From PALSA-1353 sp036267155 (GTDB lineage: Bacteria > Planctomycetota > Phycisphaerae > Tepidisphaerales > Tepidisphaeraceae), in NCBI GenBank assembly GCA_036267155.1, contig DATAWP010000043.1, forward strand, positions 1 to 64,000: 64,000 bases of DNA, given 5' to 3'. The translations under genes and the position numbers were made by a program. Positions 33,735 to 41,946 of this stretch are shown in pieces; the first letter of the stretch is position 1; each line of letters starts with the position of its first letter. Below the pieces are notes generated by a model, which made no database searches, was not told the origin of the DNA, and worked only from the letters and a program-made list of their open reading frames with translations.

Positions 33735-34511
33735 ATGATGGATGGCCTCGAGCTGTTATTCCTCGGCACCGGCACCTCGGCGGGGATTCCCATGATCGGG
33801 TGTCATTGCCCGGTCTGTTGCAGCAGCGACCCGCACGATCAGCGCATGCGGCCGTCGGTTGTCATCTCCTACGGCAACACGCGCGTGCTCGTCGATGCTT
33901 CGCCGGAACTGCGCCTGCAATGCGTCGCCAACAGAATCGACATGATCGACGCGGCGGTGTTCACGCACGGACATGCCGATCACATTATGGGGTTGGACGA
34001 TATCCGGCGATTCAATGCGCTGAAAAAAGGTCCGCTGGATATCTGGGCGGACGAGAGAACCCATGCGGCTCTTACGCGATGTTTCGGTTATGCGTTCAAG
34101 GAGCCGAGCGCGGAGGAGAAAGTGTTTCGCCCGCATCTGATTTGGCGAAAGATCGACGGATCGTTCGAGATCGGCGGAACGAAATGGGAGCCGATCCCGC
34201 TGTTTCACGGCGATATGCCGGTGCTCGGCTTTCGCGTGGGCCGGCTGGCGTACTGCACGGATGTGAACCGGATTCCGGAATCTTCGTTTGAATTGCTGAA
34301 GGATTTGGATGTGCTGGTGCTGGATGCGTTGCAGCACAAGCGTCACACGACGCATTTTTCGCTGGAGGAAGCCGTGGCGGCCGCGGGAAGGATCGGGGCG
34401 GGGCGGACCTATTTCACGCATATCGCCCATGCGCTGGGGCACGAGGCCACGAACGCGATACTGCCGGGGAATGTTCGGTTGGCGTACGATGGGCTGAGGG
34501 TGCAGGTTTGA
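33735..34511 (+). CDS. PhnP-like MBL-fold phosphodiesterase
   Basis: The 258-residue metallo-beta-lactamase protein begins LLFLGTGTSAGIPMIGCHCPVCCSSD, where the cysteine triplet is a PhnP-type zinc site. The motif HGHADHIMGLDDIR holds the main ligands, and PLFHGDMPVLGFRVGRLAYCTDVN, LDALQHKRHTTHFSLEEA and YFTHIAHALGHE complete the fold. PhnP hydrolyses cyclic ribose phosphate diesters in phosphonate use, but many relatives have other roles and no phn genes are here. Confidence 0.88.
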   Translation: MMDGLELLFLGTGTSAGIPMIGCHCPVCCSSDPHDQRMRPSVVISYGNTRVLVDASPELRLQCVANRIDMIDAAVFTHGHADHIMGLDDIRRFNALKKGPLDIWADERTHAALTRCFGYAFKEPSAEEKVFRPHLIWRKIDGSFEIGGTKWEPIPLFHGDMPVLGFRVGRLAYCTDVNRIPESSFELLKDLDVLVLDALQHKRHTTHFSLEEAVAAAGRIGAGRTYFTHIAHALGHEATNAILPGNVRLAYDGLRVQV

Positions 34512-34571
34512 CCATTGTGCGGGAATCGCCCCACGGCGGCGATACGGGCTTTTCCGCGAGAAACGGGGGTT

Positions 34572-34599
34572 TTGACAGAGGGGGGGCGGCGCATACACT
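34572..34599 (+). promoter_or_regulatory. promoter of eno
   Basis: TTGACA at 34572-34577 and TACACT at 34594-34599 are 16 bases apart. The ATG lies about 105 bases further on, so the leader would be about 100 bases. Confidence 0.55.
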
Positions 34600-34704
34600 G
34601 GCGGGGAAGGCGGAATATATTGTGGCTTCCCGCCGGTTGAAGAATTCCTATAAATTCGTCCGATAACCTTTGAAAGGGCCGAGGTCTGCGCTTCGGCACC
34701 AAAT

Positions 34705-35994
34705 ATGAGCGGCTGCATCGAATTCATTCACGGCAGGCAAATCCTCGATTCGCGCGGCAATCCAACCATCGAGGTGGACGTCGTTCTCGAAGACGGCACT
34801 CTGGGCCGGGCGGCAATCCCCAGCGGGGCCAGCACGGGCGAAAACGAAGCGGTCGAACTGCGCGACGACAATAAAAAGGTTTATCTCGGCAAGGGCGTTT
34901 TGAAGGCCGCGGAGAACGTTAATGCCAAGATCGCGCCGGAACTGATCGGATTGGACGCGCGCGATCAGGAGGCGCTCGACCGGCTCATGATCGAACTGGA
35001 CGGCACGCCGAATAAGTCAAAGCTTGGGGCGAACGCGATGCTGGGCGTGTCGCTGGCGGTGGCGAAGGCGGCGGCGGAGTTCAGCCAGCTTCCGCTGTAT
35101 CGCTATTTGGGCGGCCCCGGGGCCAAGACGCTGCCGTGTCCGATGATGAACATCCTCAACGGCGGCAAACATGCGGACAACAACGTCGATTTTCAGGAAT
35201 TCATGATTCAGCCGTGGGGGTTCGAGACGTTTTCCGATGCGATGCGGGCCGGCGTGGAAATCTATCACGCGCTGAAAAAGGTGCTGCAAAAGAGCAAGCT
35301 CTCGACGGCTGTCGGCGACGAAGGGGGTTTTGCGCCGAATCTGAAGGATAACGAAGATGCGCTGAAGGTGATCGGCGAAGCGGTGACTGCCGCCGGGTAC
35401 GAATTCGGCAAACAGGTTTTCGTTGCGCTTGATCCGGCCGCCAGTGAGTTGTGGGATAGCCAGAAGAAGGGATACAAATTCTTCAAGAGCAATCCGGACA
35501 AAATCGTCTCGGCCGACGAGATGGTCGATTACTGGGCGAAATGGGTGGAGAAATATCCAATTCGGTCCCTGGAGGACGGCTGTGCCGAGAACGACTGGGA
35601 CGGTTGGAAAAAGCTGACCGATCGGTTGGGGAAACGGATTCAGCTCGTGGGCGACGATATTTTCGTGACGAACGTGAAATTCCTGGAAAAGGGAATAAAG
35701 ACCGGAACGGCGAATTCCATTCTGGTGAAGGTCAACCAGATCGGCACGCTGAGCGAGACGTTCGATGCCGTAAATATGGCTGTCCGAGGCGGTTATACCG
35801 CGGTGATGAGCCATCGCAGCGGCGAGACGGAGGATGCGACCATCGCGGACATCGCGGTGGCGACGAATTGCGGGCAGATCAAAACGGGCGCTCCCGCGCG
35901 GTCGGATCGTGTGGCAAAATACAACCAGTTGTTCCGTATCGAGGAGCAGTTGGGCGAACAGGCGCAATACGGCGGTAAGCTGTGGCGCAGGTGA
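34705..35994 (+). CDS. eno: enolase
   Basis: This 429-residue glycolytic enzyme dehydrates 2-phosphoglycerate to phosphoenolpyruvate. GRQILDSRGNPTIEVDV at the start, PSGASTGENEAVELRD, GANAMLGVSLAVAKAAA, the signature VKVNQIGTLSETFDAV and SHRSGETEDATIADIAVA are all present, and the active-site lysines and magnesium ligands fall in standard places. The length is normal. It is preceded by its own promoter and followed 46 bases later by an uncharacterised gene on the same strand. Confidence 0.97.
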   Translation: MSGCIEFIHGRQILDSRGNPTIEVDVVLEDGTLGRAAIPSGASTGENEAVELRDDNKKVYLGKGVLKAAENVNAKIAPELIGLDARDQEALDRLMIELDGTPNKSKLGANAMLGVSLAVAKAAAEFSQLPLYRYLGGPGAKTLPCPMMNILNGGKHADNNVDFQEFMIQPWGFETFSDAMRAGVEIYHALKKVLQKSKLSTAVGDEGGFAPNLKDNEDALKVIGEAVTAAGYEFGKQVFVALDPAASELWDSQKKGYKFFKSNPDKIVSADEMVDYWAKWVEKYPIRSLEDGCAENDWDGWKKLTDRLGKRIQLVGDDIFVTNVKFLEKGIKTGTANSILVKVNQIGTLSETFDAVNMAVRGGYTAVMSHRSGETEDATIADIAVATNCGQIKTGAPARSDRVAKYNQLFRIEEQLGEQAQYGGKLWRR

Positions 35995-36040
35995 ACGGGT
36001 AAAGGAATGCTTCCTCGAATACGGGCCAAGGAGGGCTTGT

Positions 36041-36805
36041 ATGGTCCTAAAATATATACGCAGCAAATTGGGCGCGAGCGGCGTTGCGCTTCCGTGGGAA
36101 TCTATTGATGCTCACGAGGGTGAGGCGCCGACGACTTGGGAGGCCCGGTCGCCGGGCGGGTGGTTTCTCGATTCGCCGCCGGGCGAGTGGAAGATGGAAT
36201 CGCCGCCGGTGGTGCAGGCCGTGGATGTACCGGAGCCGATGATCGAAACGCCCGAGCCGCAGGAGGTGGGGATTGAAGAAGATGACGGGGATCGGCCCAT
36301 TTCCGGGCCGGATGGCGGGGGTTGGACGCTGGCGGTTCTGTGCATGGGATTGAGTCTGATCGCGGGGTGCGTGATTATTCCGCAGGCCGACGCGAATCGC
36401 CGATTGGTGTACCAGCGCGAAAAGCTGCGGCTGGATTTGGCGCAAGTTGAAAAGCAGACGGCGGTGAACAAGGAATTTTTGTCGGAAATCGAAAGCGATC
36501 CGCAGCTCATGGAGCGTCTGGCTCAGCGTGAGATGCGGGCGGTGTTGCAAGGGCAGAAGGCGTTGGATGGGAGATCGGATGTCGATGCCGGCCAAACCGC
36601 CACGGCGTCCGCGGCGCGGATGTCGCCGTTCAGCATCGTGAACGTTCCACCGCCGCCGCCGTTGATGCCGTACAAGCCGGTGGGCGGAGAGTTCGCAACA
36701 TTGTGTCGGGAGCCGCAGTCGCACGGGTTTGTGCTGGGGACGGGGATGATTCTGGTGGCCGCGGGATTGTCGCTGGGCGGGCGGGCGAGCGGGGACACAG
36801 TGTGA
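36041..36805 (+). CDS. membrane protein with coiled-coil segment, unknown function
   Basis: The 254-residue product starts at an ATG preceded by AAGGAGGG. A proline/glutamate-rich N-terminal half leads to one membrane segment (WTLAVLCMGLSLIAGCVII, about 104-122), then a charged helix likely to form a coiled coil (NRRLVYQREKLRLDLAQVEKQ, about 127-175), a proline-rich stretch, and a second hydrophobic segment near the C-terminus (GTGMILVAAGLSL). This recalls small envelope or division proteins such as FtsB, but the resemblance is only in layout. Confidence 0.7.
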   Translation: MVLKYIRSKLGASGVALPWESIDAHEGEAPTTWEARSPGGWFLDSPPGEWKMESPPVVQAVDVPEPMIETPEPQEVGIEEDDGDRPISGPDGGGWTLAVLCMGLSLIAGCVIIPQADANRRLVYQREKLRLDLAQVEKQTAVNKEFLSEIESDPQLMERLAQREMRAVLQGQKALDGRSDVDAGQTATASAARMSPFSIVNVPPPPPLMPYKPVGGEFATLCREPQSHGFVLGTGMILVAAGLSLGGRASGDTV

Positions 36806-36812
36806 TGATTTG

Positions 36813-36866
36813 CAGAGCCGGGCCGTGTCGGCCCGGTGAATTCCGGGGCGATACGCCCCGGCTCTG
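36813..36866. repeat. REP-like palindromic repeat, copy 3 (left of the transposase)
   Basis: CAGAGCCGGGCCGTGTCGG runs from 36813 and CCCGGCTCTG closes it at 36857-36866, with GGGCCGTGTCGGCCC as an inner stem and GAATTCCGGGGCGATACGCCCC as a second one. It ends eight bases before the transposase stop codon. Confidence 0.88.
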
Positions 36867-36874
36867 TGTTGACG

Positions 36875-37363
36875 CTATCGAGTCGCTCGTTGCCGTTGCA
36901 CGTAACCGGCCACTTGCTGGTAATAATCCTGATTCCAGACCCACTTCACGCTTCCGCACTCGGCCCACCAGACTTGCTGCGGCTCAAGCGGCCAATATCC
37001 GCTCATCGCATCGCTGAGCCAGCGCTTGAGCCATTTGCGGATGTCTTTGCCTTCGACCGCGGCCGACAACAGAATGTGAACGTGATCCGGAGCGGCGGCT
37101 GCGGTGATTAAATTCCATTTGCCGCGAACGCAGATAGCGGGAAGAACCTGCTCGGCATATACGCGTTGTTCCGGGTTCAAAATTCGGGGCGGAAATCGAA
37201 GGAGTGAGGATTCAATTCTTTGCCAATCGCCATCTTGTCCGATGATGGGATCGCCGTAATTGTTCATGCCGCGATCGACGGTACCGCGTTCGTCGCCGTG
37301 AAGGCGGGTGCCATAGGTTCCCCAAGTGATGTGGTAGGCTAAGGGAAAGGTTGTTCGGGGCAC
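36875..37363 (-). CDS. REP-associated tyrosine transposase (RAYT/TnpA-REP, IS200/IS605 Y1 family)
   Basis: The 162-residue protein is a Y1 transposase-like nuclease. Residues 9-30 (YHITWGTYGTRLHGDERG) match the opening of this subgroup, the metal-binding HUH motif is His94-Val-His96 in APDHVHILLS, and the likely catalytic tyrosine is Tyr154 in QVAGYVQRQ (Tyr147/148 are alternatives). It is single-copy here and has no IS ends or TnpB; instead palindromic repeats of the same family lie on both sides. RAYT proteins bind and nick such repeats. Length is typical of the family. Confidence 0.85.
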   Translation of the reverse strand: MPRTTFPLAYHITWGTYGTRLHGDERGTVDRGMNNYGDPIIGQDGDWQRIESSLLRFPPRILNPEQRVYAEQVLPAICVRGKWNLITAAAAPDHVHILLSAAVEGKDIRKWLKRWLSDAMSGYWPLEPQQVWWAECGSVKWVWNQDYYQQVAGYVQRQRATR

Positions 37364-37396
37364 GCGGTAAAAATAATATCAGTGGTAATGAAATAA

Positions 37397-37494
37397 CAGA
37401 GCCGGGCCGTGTCGGCCCGGTGATTCTGGGGCGATGAATTCCGGCCCGGTGAATTCCGGAGCGATGAATTCCGGGGCCGCACGCCCCGGCTCTG
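37397..37494. repeat. REP-like palindromic repeat, copy 4 (right of the transposase), expanded
   Basis: It opens CAGAGCCGGGCCGTGTCGGCC and closes CCCCGGCTCTG like the other copies, but the middle is duplicated: blocks of the type CCCGGTGAATTCCGG and GCGATGAATTCCGG occur three times. It ends two bases before the stop codon of the CCA-adding enzyme gene. Confidence 0.88.
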
Positions 37495-37496
37495 TT

Positions 37497-38771
37497 TCAG
37501 AGGGACTTTGCTAACTGAATAGCGTGATCTTTCGTTGAAATCCGTTCTTCGAGTTGGGCGTCATAGACGGCTTCCAGAATCTGACGAAACCTTGGGCCGG
37601 GGGGGAATCCGGCGGCGATTAGATCATCCCCGTCCAACAACGGCGCCGGCGCAACATTTCCTTTTTCACTCAACTCGGCCAATTTCCGCTGCAACGCCGC
37701 TATCCGATCTCGGTGAAGGTCGATCGTCACGAGGGCCTGCATCAGATGGCGCGAACCGCCGGACGTGGGCTGAGCCAAGAATCGTTTTTTTTGCGCAACC
37801 GTTGGCGGATCGGATTGCAGAAGCGGCTGTAGATTGGCCAGCGTTTGAGCCATCTCTTCGCTTTCGTCGTTGCTAATTCGCAAGGCTTGCCGCATCGCTC
37901 GCACGCAGCGAGAAATCTCCGGCTTGGTGAGAAACGCCTGCACGTCGATAGATTCGGTCTGCAAGCGGATGCAAAGAACCGCGGCCGCCAGAGACAGACC
38001 CATGGAGATAGGATCCGCTTTGTTCAGATTCAGAAAAACCGATCGATTGAAATCCAGACGCTCGGGAACTTTTGGCAGAAAACGGAAGATTTCGCGCGAC
38101 AAATGCAAATCCCAAAGCAGCGTCCAGGCGACGGTGCGGGTCGGGGGTGTGAGCATGAGCCGCAGTTCGTCGCCGATGCGCTCGGGGCTGATTCCTTTGA
38201 TCCTGGTGGCGAGCGATCGGATGGCGTCGGTAGTGGCCGGCTCGATCTCGAAGCCGAAGCGGGCGGCGAATCGAACTGCCCGAATCATGCGGAGATGATC
38301 TTCGCCGAATCGTTCGGCGGGGGAGCCGATGGCGCGAATTATGCGGGCTGAGAGGTCTTGGCGACCGCCGACGAAGTCGATGATGCGATCTTCGATCGGA
38401 TCGAGAAAAAGTCCATTGATGGTGAAATCGCGCCGCTGCGCGTCTTCCTCGGCGGAGGTGAAGCGGACGCTGCTGGGCCGGCGGCCGTCTTCGTAAGCTC
38501 CATCGGCCCGGAAGGTAGCGACCTCGACAGTGCTGCGGCCGATTCGGACCAGGATGACGCCGAAGGCGGCGCCGACGGCTTGAGCGGCGGGGAAGAGTTC
38601 ACGAACGCGCGGCGGCGGGGCGTCAGTGGCGACGTCCCAATCCTTGGCTTCCAGACCCAACAGCGCGTCGCGCACGCAGCCGCCGGCGAAATAGGCGGTA
38701 TGGCCGGCTTCGCGCAGGCGTTTGATGACGATCAGGGCGTCATCACGCGTGCAGGGGGGTTTGGAATTCAT
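37497..38771 (-). CDS. cca: CCA-adding tRNA nucleotidyltransferase / poly(A) polymerase family
   Basis: The 424-residue protein adds or repairs tRNA 3' CCA ends (or A tails; the class II family includes both). The nucleotidyl-transfer motif is GGCVRDALLG with the DWDVATD acid pair around residues 42-48. FTSAEEDAQRRDFTINGLFLDP, GEDHLRMIRAVRFAARFGFEIE and ISPERIGDELRLML follow in the usual order. A C-terminal helical extension to 424 residues is normal. The tRNA-Glu gene in this window does not encode CCA, so this enzyme is needed. Confidence 0.92.
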   Translation of the reverse strand: MNSKPPCTRDDALIVIKRLREAGHTAYFAGGCVRDALLGLEAKDWDVATDAPPPRVRELFPAAQAVGAAFGVILVRIGRSTVEVATFRADGAYEDGRRPSSVRFTSAEEDAQRRDFTINGLFLDPIEDRIIDFVGGRQDLSARIIRAIGSPAERFGEDHLRMIRAVRFAARFGFEIEPATTDAIRSLATRIKGISPERIGDELRLMLTPPTRTVAWTLLWDLHLSREIFRFLPKVPERLDFNRSVFLNLNKADPISMGLSLAAAVLCIRLQTESIDVQAFLTKPEISRCVRAMRQALRISNDESEEMAQTLANLQPLLQSDPPTVAQKKRFLAQPTSGGSRHLMQALVTIDLHRDRIAALQRKLAELSEKGNVAPAPLLDGDDLIAAGFPPGPRFRQILEAVYDAQLEERISTKDHAIQLAKSL

Positions 38772-38891
38772 GATCTGGGCGGATTCTATCGGAAATGCGG
38801 CAGGAGTTGATATGATTGATTCCCCACGCCGGTGGCATCAGCGGTGGCATGGGCTGTGGCATGGGCTTTCGTCAGCCGGGAGTTTTTGATT

Positions 38892-39962
38892 ATGAGGCGC
38901 GTCTGTTTTTTTGCGTTGTCGATGTTCTTTGCGGCGATGGTGGGGTGCGCGTCCCATGCGACGACGGATTCCGCCCAGGCTGTGGCCCATCCTGATTCAA
39001 CCCCGGCGGCCGATGCGGCCGTCGGCGACGATTCCGCTATGCCGGCTCCGCCGCAGGGGTCGCAATTCACCCTGCATTGCGCCACCTACACCGGGCCCAC
39101 GCATGTCCTGGACGCCAAGCGTATGAAAGACGACCTGGTCCGCAGCACCGGCTCGAAGGATTGGTACGTCGTTCACAGTTCCGACGATAGCGATCTGTAT
39201 TACGGGTTCTACAAGACTTTTGACGACCGCTCGCAGGCGGCGGAATATGACCGGGCGCAAACGGACCGGGCGAGGGTCTCCACCCTCGTGGACGACAACG
39301 GCGACAGGCTGTTCCCAGATGCCGGGTTTGTGCCGATCAACACGCCCGATCCGCCCGCGCCCAGTGAATGGGATTTAGCGAGCAATCCCGGTTACTGGAC
39401 GCTCCAAATCGCCGTATACAAGGGCGGCGTTCAGCGCAAGCAACTAGCGGTGGATGCGGTGAGGGGGTTCCGCCAGCACGGCGTGGAAGCATATTTTCGG
39501 CACGGGCCTTCGACGAGCGAGGTGTACATCGGTTCATGGCCGCGCAGTGCGGTGGCGGAGCAGCAGGCGGCGACGGCCGAGGAGGATGACCCGACCGAGC
39601 CGTTGCTGGTGCTGCCGCAGTCTTTCGCCGGCGCGGAAAACAGCACCGTTTACGGGCCGGATGGACGAAAAATGAAGGTGGTGGTTCCCAAGCTTCAGAT
39701 TGTGGACCCATCACTTAAGCTGGCGACCGTAAAGTATCCGTACTATTACGTCAACGGCGAAGTCTTGGGGCATCGGGTTCAATTGGCCGACCATAGCTGG
39801 AAGATGATTCCCTGGCCGTCTTACCTGATCCAGGTTCCGCACGACAACGGCGAAGAAGATGATTCGCAGGCGAAAAGTGACACGGGTCAGAACCCAGGCG
39901 ATCAGCCGGCGGATTCGGGAAATTCCGCGCCGTCGGTGCCGGGTTTGGGTGGGTTGCGATAG
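38892..39962 (+). CDS. lipoprotein with SPOR-like repeats
   Basis: The 356-residue product starts at 38892 with a signal peptide ending in the lipobox VGC (Cys18). Two stretches, FTLHCATYTGPTHVLDAKRM...WYVVHSSDDSDLYYGFYKTFDD and YWTLQIAVYKGGVQRKQLAVDAVRGFRQHGVEAYFRHGP, have the beta-alpha-beta pattern and the glycine of SPOR domains, which bind denuded glycan strands of peptidoglycan. The tail is low-complexity glutamate/proline/glycine. An envelope or division role is inferred. Confidence 0.7.
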   Translation: MRRVCFFALSMFFAAMVGCASHATTDSAQAVAHPDSTPAADAAVGDDSAMPAPPQGSQFTLHCATYTGPTHVLDAKRMKDDLVRSTGSKDWYVVHSSDDSDLYYGFYKTFDDRSQAAEYDRAQTDRARVSTLVDDNGDRLFPDAGFVPINTPDPPAPSEWDLASNPGYWTLQIAVYKGGVQRKQLAVDAVRGFRQHGVEAYFRHGPSTSEVYIGSWPRSAVAEQQAATAEEDDPTEPLLVLPQSFAGAENSTVYGPDGRKMKVVVPKLQIVDPSLKLATVKYPYYYVNGEVLGHRVQLADHSWKMIPWPSYLIQVPHDNGEEDDSQAKSDTGQNPGDQPADSGNSAPSVPGLGGLR

Positions 39963-39971
39963 GGAAACACC

Positions 39972-40586
39972 TTGCGGCTTCTGATCGCCACGACAAATCC
40001 GGGAAAGATCCGCGAATTTCGCCAAATGCTGGCGGCAGCCGGCGGTATTCAGTTCAGCGATCTTACCGAGCATCGCAATCTCCCGGCCGTCGAAGAGACC
40101 GGCCGAACGTTCTTGGCCAACGCCAGTCTGAAGGCAACCGAATATGCCACAGCTCTCAACACGTGGGCGCTGGCGGATGACAGCGGGTTGGCGGTGGATG
40201 CACTCGATGGAAAGCCGGGGGTGTACAGCGCGCGGTGGGCGGAAATGCACGAAGCCGGCAAAGGGGATGCGGACAATAACGCCCTGTTGATTCGTCAATT
40301 AGCCCAGGTTCCAGTCGAGCGGCGTACGGCGCGGTTTATCTGTGCTCTGGCGCTGGCGGATTCGCAAGGGCGGGTCATTCTGACCGCCAGCAGTAGCGTG
40401 GAAGGACGGATTCTGACGAGTCCGCGCGGGGGCGGCGGTTTTGGATACGATCCGCTATTTTTGGTTGACGCCCTCGGCAAAACAACCGGCGAACTGCCGG
40501 CGGACGAAAAACATCAGATCAGCCACCGTGGACAGGCGTTGCGCCGGCTGCGGCTGCTGATGGAGCGAACGGGGTTGATGGCTTAA
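39972..40586 (+). CDS. rdgB: XTP/dITP diphosphatase
   Basis: This 204-residue Ham1/RdgB family enzyme removes non-canonical purine triphosphates. It starts from a TTG (39972), nine bases behind the lipoprotein stop. LLIATTNPGKIREFRQML is the substrate-binding opening, FLANASLKATEYA and WALADDSGLAVDALDGKPGVYSARWA the conserved middle, and GGGGFGYDPLFLVD plus HQISHRGQALRRL the end. Asp in ADDSGL is the catalytic base. Length is normal. Confidence 0.94.
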   Translation: MRLLIATTNPGKIREFRQMLAAAGGIQFSDLTEHRNLPAVEETGRTFLANASLKATEYATALNTWALADDSGLAVDALDGKPGVYSARWAEMHEAGKGDADNNALLIRQLAQVPVERRTARFICALALADSQGRVILTASSSVEGRILTSPRGGGGFGYDPLFLVDALGKTTGELPADEKHQISHRGQALRRLRLLMERTGLMA

Positions 40587-40700
40587 CACGTTTGCGAATC
40601 CCGCAGAGTCGGGGCGTGACGTCACAGCCGGGCTCGGGGGGGGGTCTCTATTGGGGCCGCCCCCTTCCCGAAGGGTCGAATCCGGTCTAAACTTACCATC

Positions 40701-41117
40701 ATGAGTCGGATTCTTGTGGCGGTCAGCAGTCCCTGGGCGGCGGAGAAGGTTGTGACGCCGCTGGTGGAATTGTCGCATCGTCTCGGTGCGGAGGTCCTGG
40801 TCGTTCACGTTTCCCGGCCCAGCGGGGGACAGATGCGCGAGCAGGAACAGGCCGACGGAGAGGCCGCCATCAGCCTGTTGCGGACCAAGCTTCAGGAGCG
40901 CGAGGTGGCGGTCCAAACCCTCCTGATGTTCAGCGACGACATCGCCCGGGCCATTTTGAACACCGCCGCCGAGCGCGAAGTCACCCTGATCGTGCTGGGA
41001 TTGACCGGGAAGAACATTTTTGCACGCCTCCTGGCGGGGAATGTTCCTGTGGAATTGATTAAGAACACGAAGATTCCGGTTCTGCTGCTTCCGCCGGACT
41101 GGAGCGGGGCGTTGTAG
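40701..41117 (+). CDS. universal stress protein UspA family
   Basis: The 138-residue protein has one Usp domain: MSRILVAVSSPWAAEKVV, VLVVHVSRPSGG, SDDIARAILNTAAEREVTLIVLGLTGKNIFARLLAGNVPVELIKNTKIPVLLLPP. The final loop LGLTGKN...AGNVPV resembles the ATP-binding G-x-x-G segment, with Asn where Ser is usual. A role in stress or regulation is inferred from the family only. It is alone between rdgB and a strong intergenic region. Confidence 0.87.
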   Translation: MSRILVAVSSPWAAEKVVTPLVELSHRLGAEVLVVHVSRPSGGQMREQEQADGEAAISLLRTKLQEREVAVQTLLMFSDDIARAILNTAAEREVTLIVLGLTGKNIFARLLAGNVPVELIKNTKIPVLLLPPDWSGAL

Positions 41118-41171
41118 GGGACGTCGCTGGCCTCGGGGTGATTTTTTTTGGAAATCCTGTCATCAATTTGC

Positions 41172-41208
41172 GCGAATGCGCTTGCGTGCGGTGCATTCGC
41201 GTTATAAT
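41172..41208 (+). promoter_or_regulatory. promoter of pdaD with an inverted repeat at the -35
   Basis: TATAAT is at 41203-41208. A perfect 8-bp inverted repeat, GCGAATGC (41172-41179) and GCATTCGC (41193-41200), spans the -35 region, where TTGCGT is the best match. Such a repeat could be an operator. An ACGGAGAG ribosome site follows before the ATG at 41264. Confidence 0.6.
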
Positions 41209-41263
41209 CCCGCCTCCGCGCGGTCGATGAATAGAGCTGGCGGCATTAACGGAGAGTTCACGA

Positions 41264-41899
41264 ATGGTCAACGGCGATGATTTCATGCCCAAGGAATGCT
41301 TTTTCACCAAGGGCGTCGGACGCCACGCACAAAAACTGATGAGCTTCGAACTGGCGCTGCGTGACGCCGGCATCGAAAAGCAAAATCTGGTGCGCGTCTC
41401 CTCCATCTATCCCACGAGTTGCAAGATCATCCCCGTGAAGGAGGGCCAGCCGAAGCTCATGCCCGGCCAGATTACGTTCGTCGTCCTTGCCGAGGCGGCG
41501 ACGGATGAGCCGAACCGGCTGATCTGCGCTGGAATCGGGCTGGCGATCCCGCGGAACCACGCCCACGGATACATTGCCGAGCATCATGGTTACGGGATGA
41601 GCGAGAAAAAGACGGAAGACCTGTGCGAAGACTTGGCGGCAACGATGCTGGCGACGACGCTGGGCATTCCGTTCGACGCCGACAAGGAATGGGACGAGCG
41701 CGAGCAGCAGTACAAGATGAGCGGCGACATCGTCAAAACCCGCGGAATCGTCCAAACCGCCGAGGGCGACAAGAGCGGATTGTGGACCAGCGTGATTTCA
41801 GCCGTCGTGTTTATCCTGGACAAAAACCACGTCGAAAAACCGGTCCCCGAAAAACCAAATCCGGAAAAGACGATTTCCGACCGCATGGCCGGCGCCTGA
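41264..41899 (+). CDS. pdaD: pyruvoyl-dependent arginine decarboxylase
   Basis: This 211-residue proenzyme turns arginine into agmatine. It cleaves itself between Ser46 and Ser47 in VRVSSIYPTS, so Ser47 becomes the pyruvoyl cofactor of the alpha chain. PKECFFTKGVGRH, LMPGQITFVVLAEA and GIGLAIPRNHAHGYIAEHHGYG agree with the archaeal/bacterial PvlArgDC family. A lysine/proline-rich tail follows residue 190. The two next enzymes of the putrescine route, aguA and aguB, face it from the opposite strand. Confidence 0.92.
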   Translation: MVNGDDFMPKECFFTKGVGRHAQKLMSFELALRDAGIEKQNLVRVSSIYPTSCKIIPVKEGQPKLMPGQITFVVLAEAATDEPNRLICAGIGLAIPRNHAHGYIAEHHGYGMSEKKTEDLCEDLAATMLATTLGIPFDADKEWDEREQQYKMSGDIVKTRGIVQTAEGDKSGLWTSVISAVVFILDKNHVEKPVPEKPNPEKTISDRMAGA

Positions 41900-41946
41900 C
41901 CGGCGTGGCCTGCCGACTTCAGTCGGCAGGTTCCCGGAAAAGCAAG

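Noticed and set aside
35017..36066. Open frame of 349 residues opposite eno
   Set aside because: Antisense shadow; enolase is certain here.
37397..37494. Possible small CRISPR array from the repeated GAATTCCGG blocks
   Set aside because: Units are directly abutting, palindromic and without unique spacers; no cas genes; better explained as an expanded REP-like repeat.
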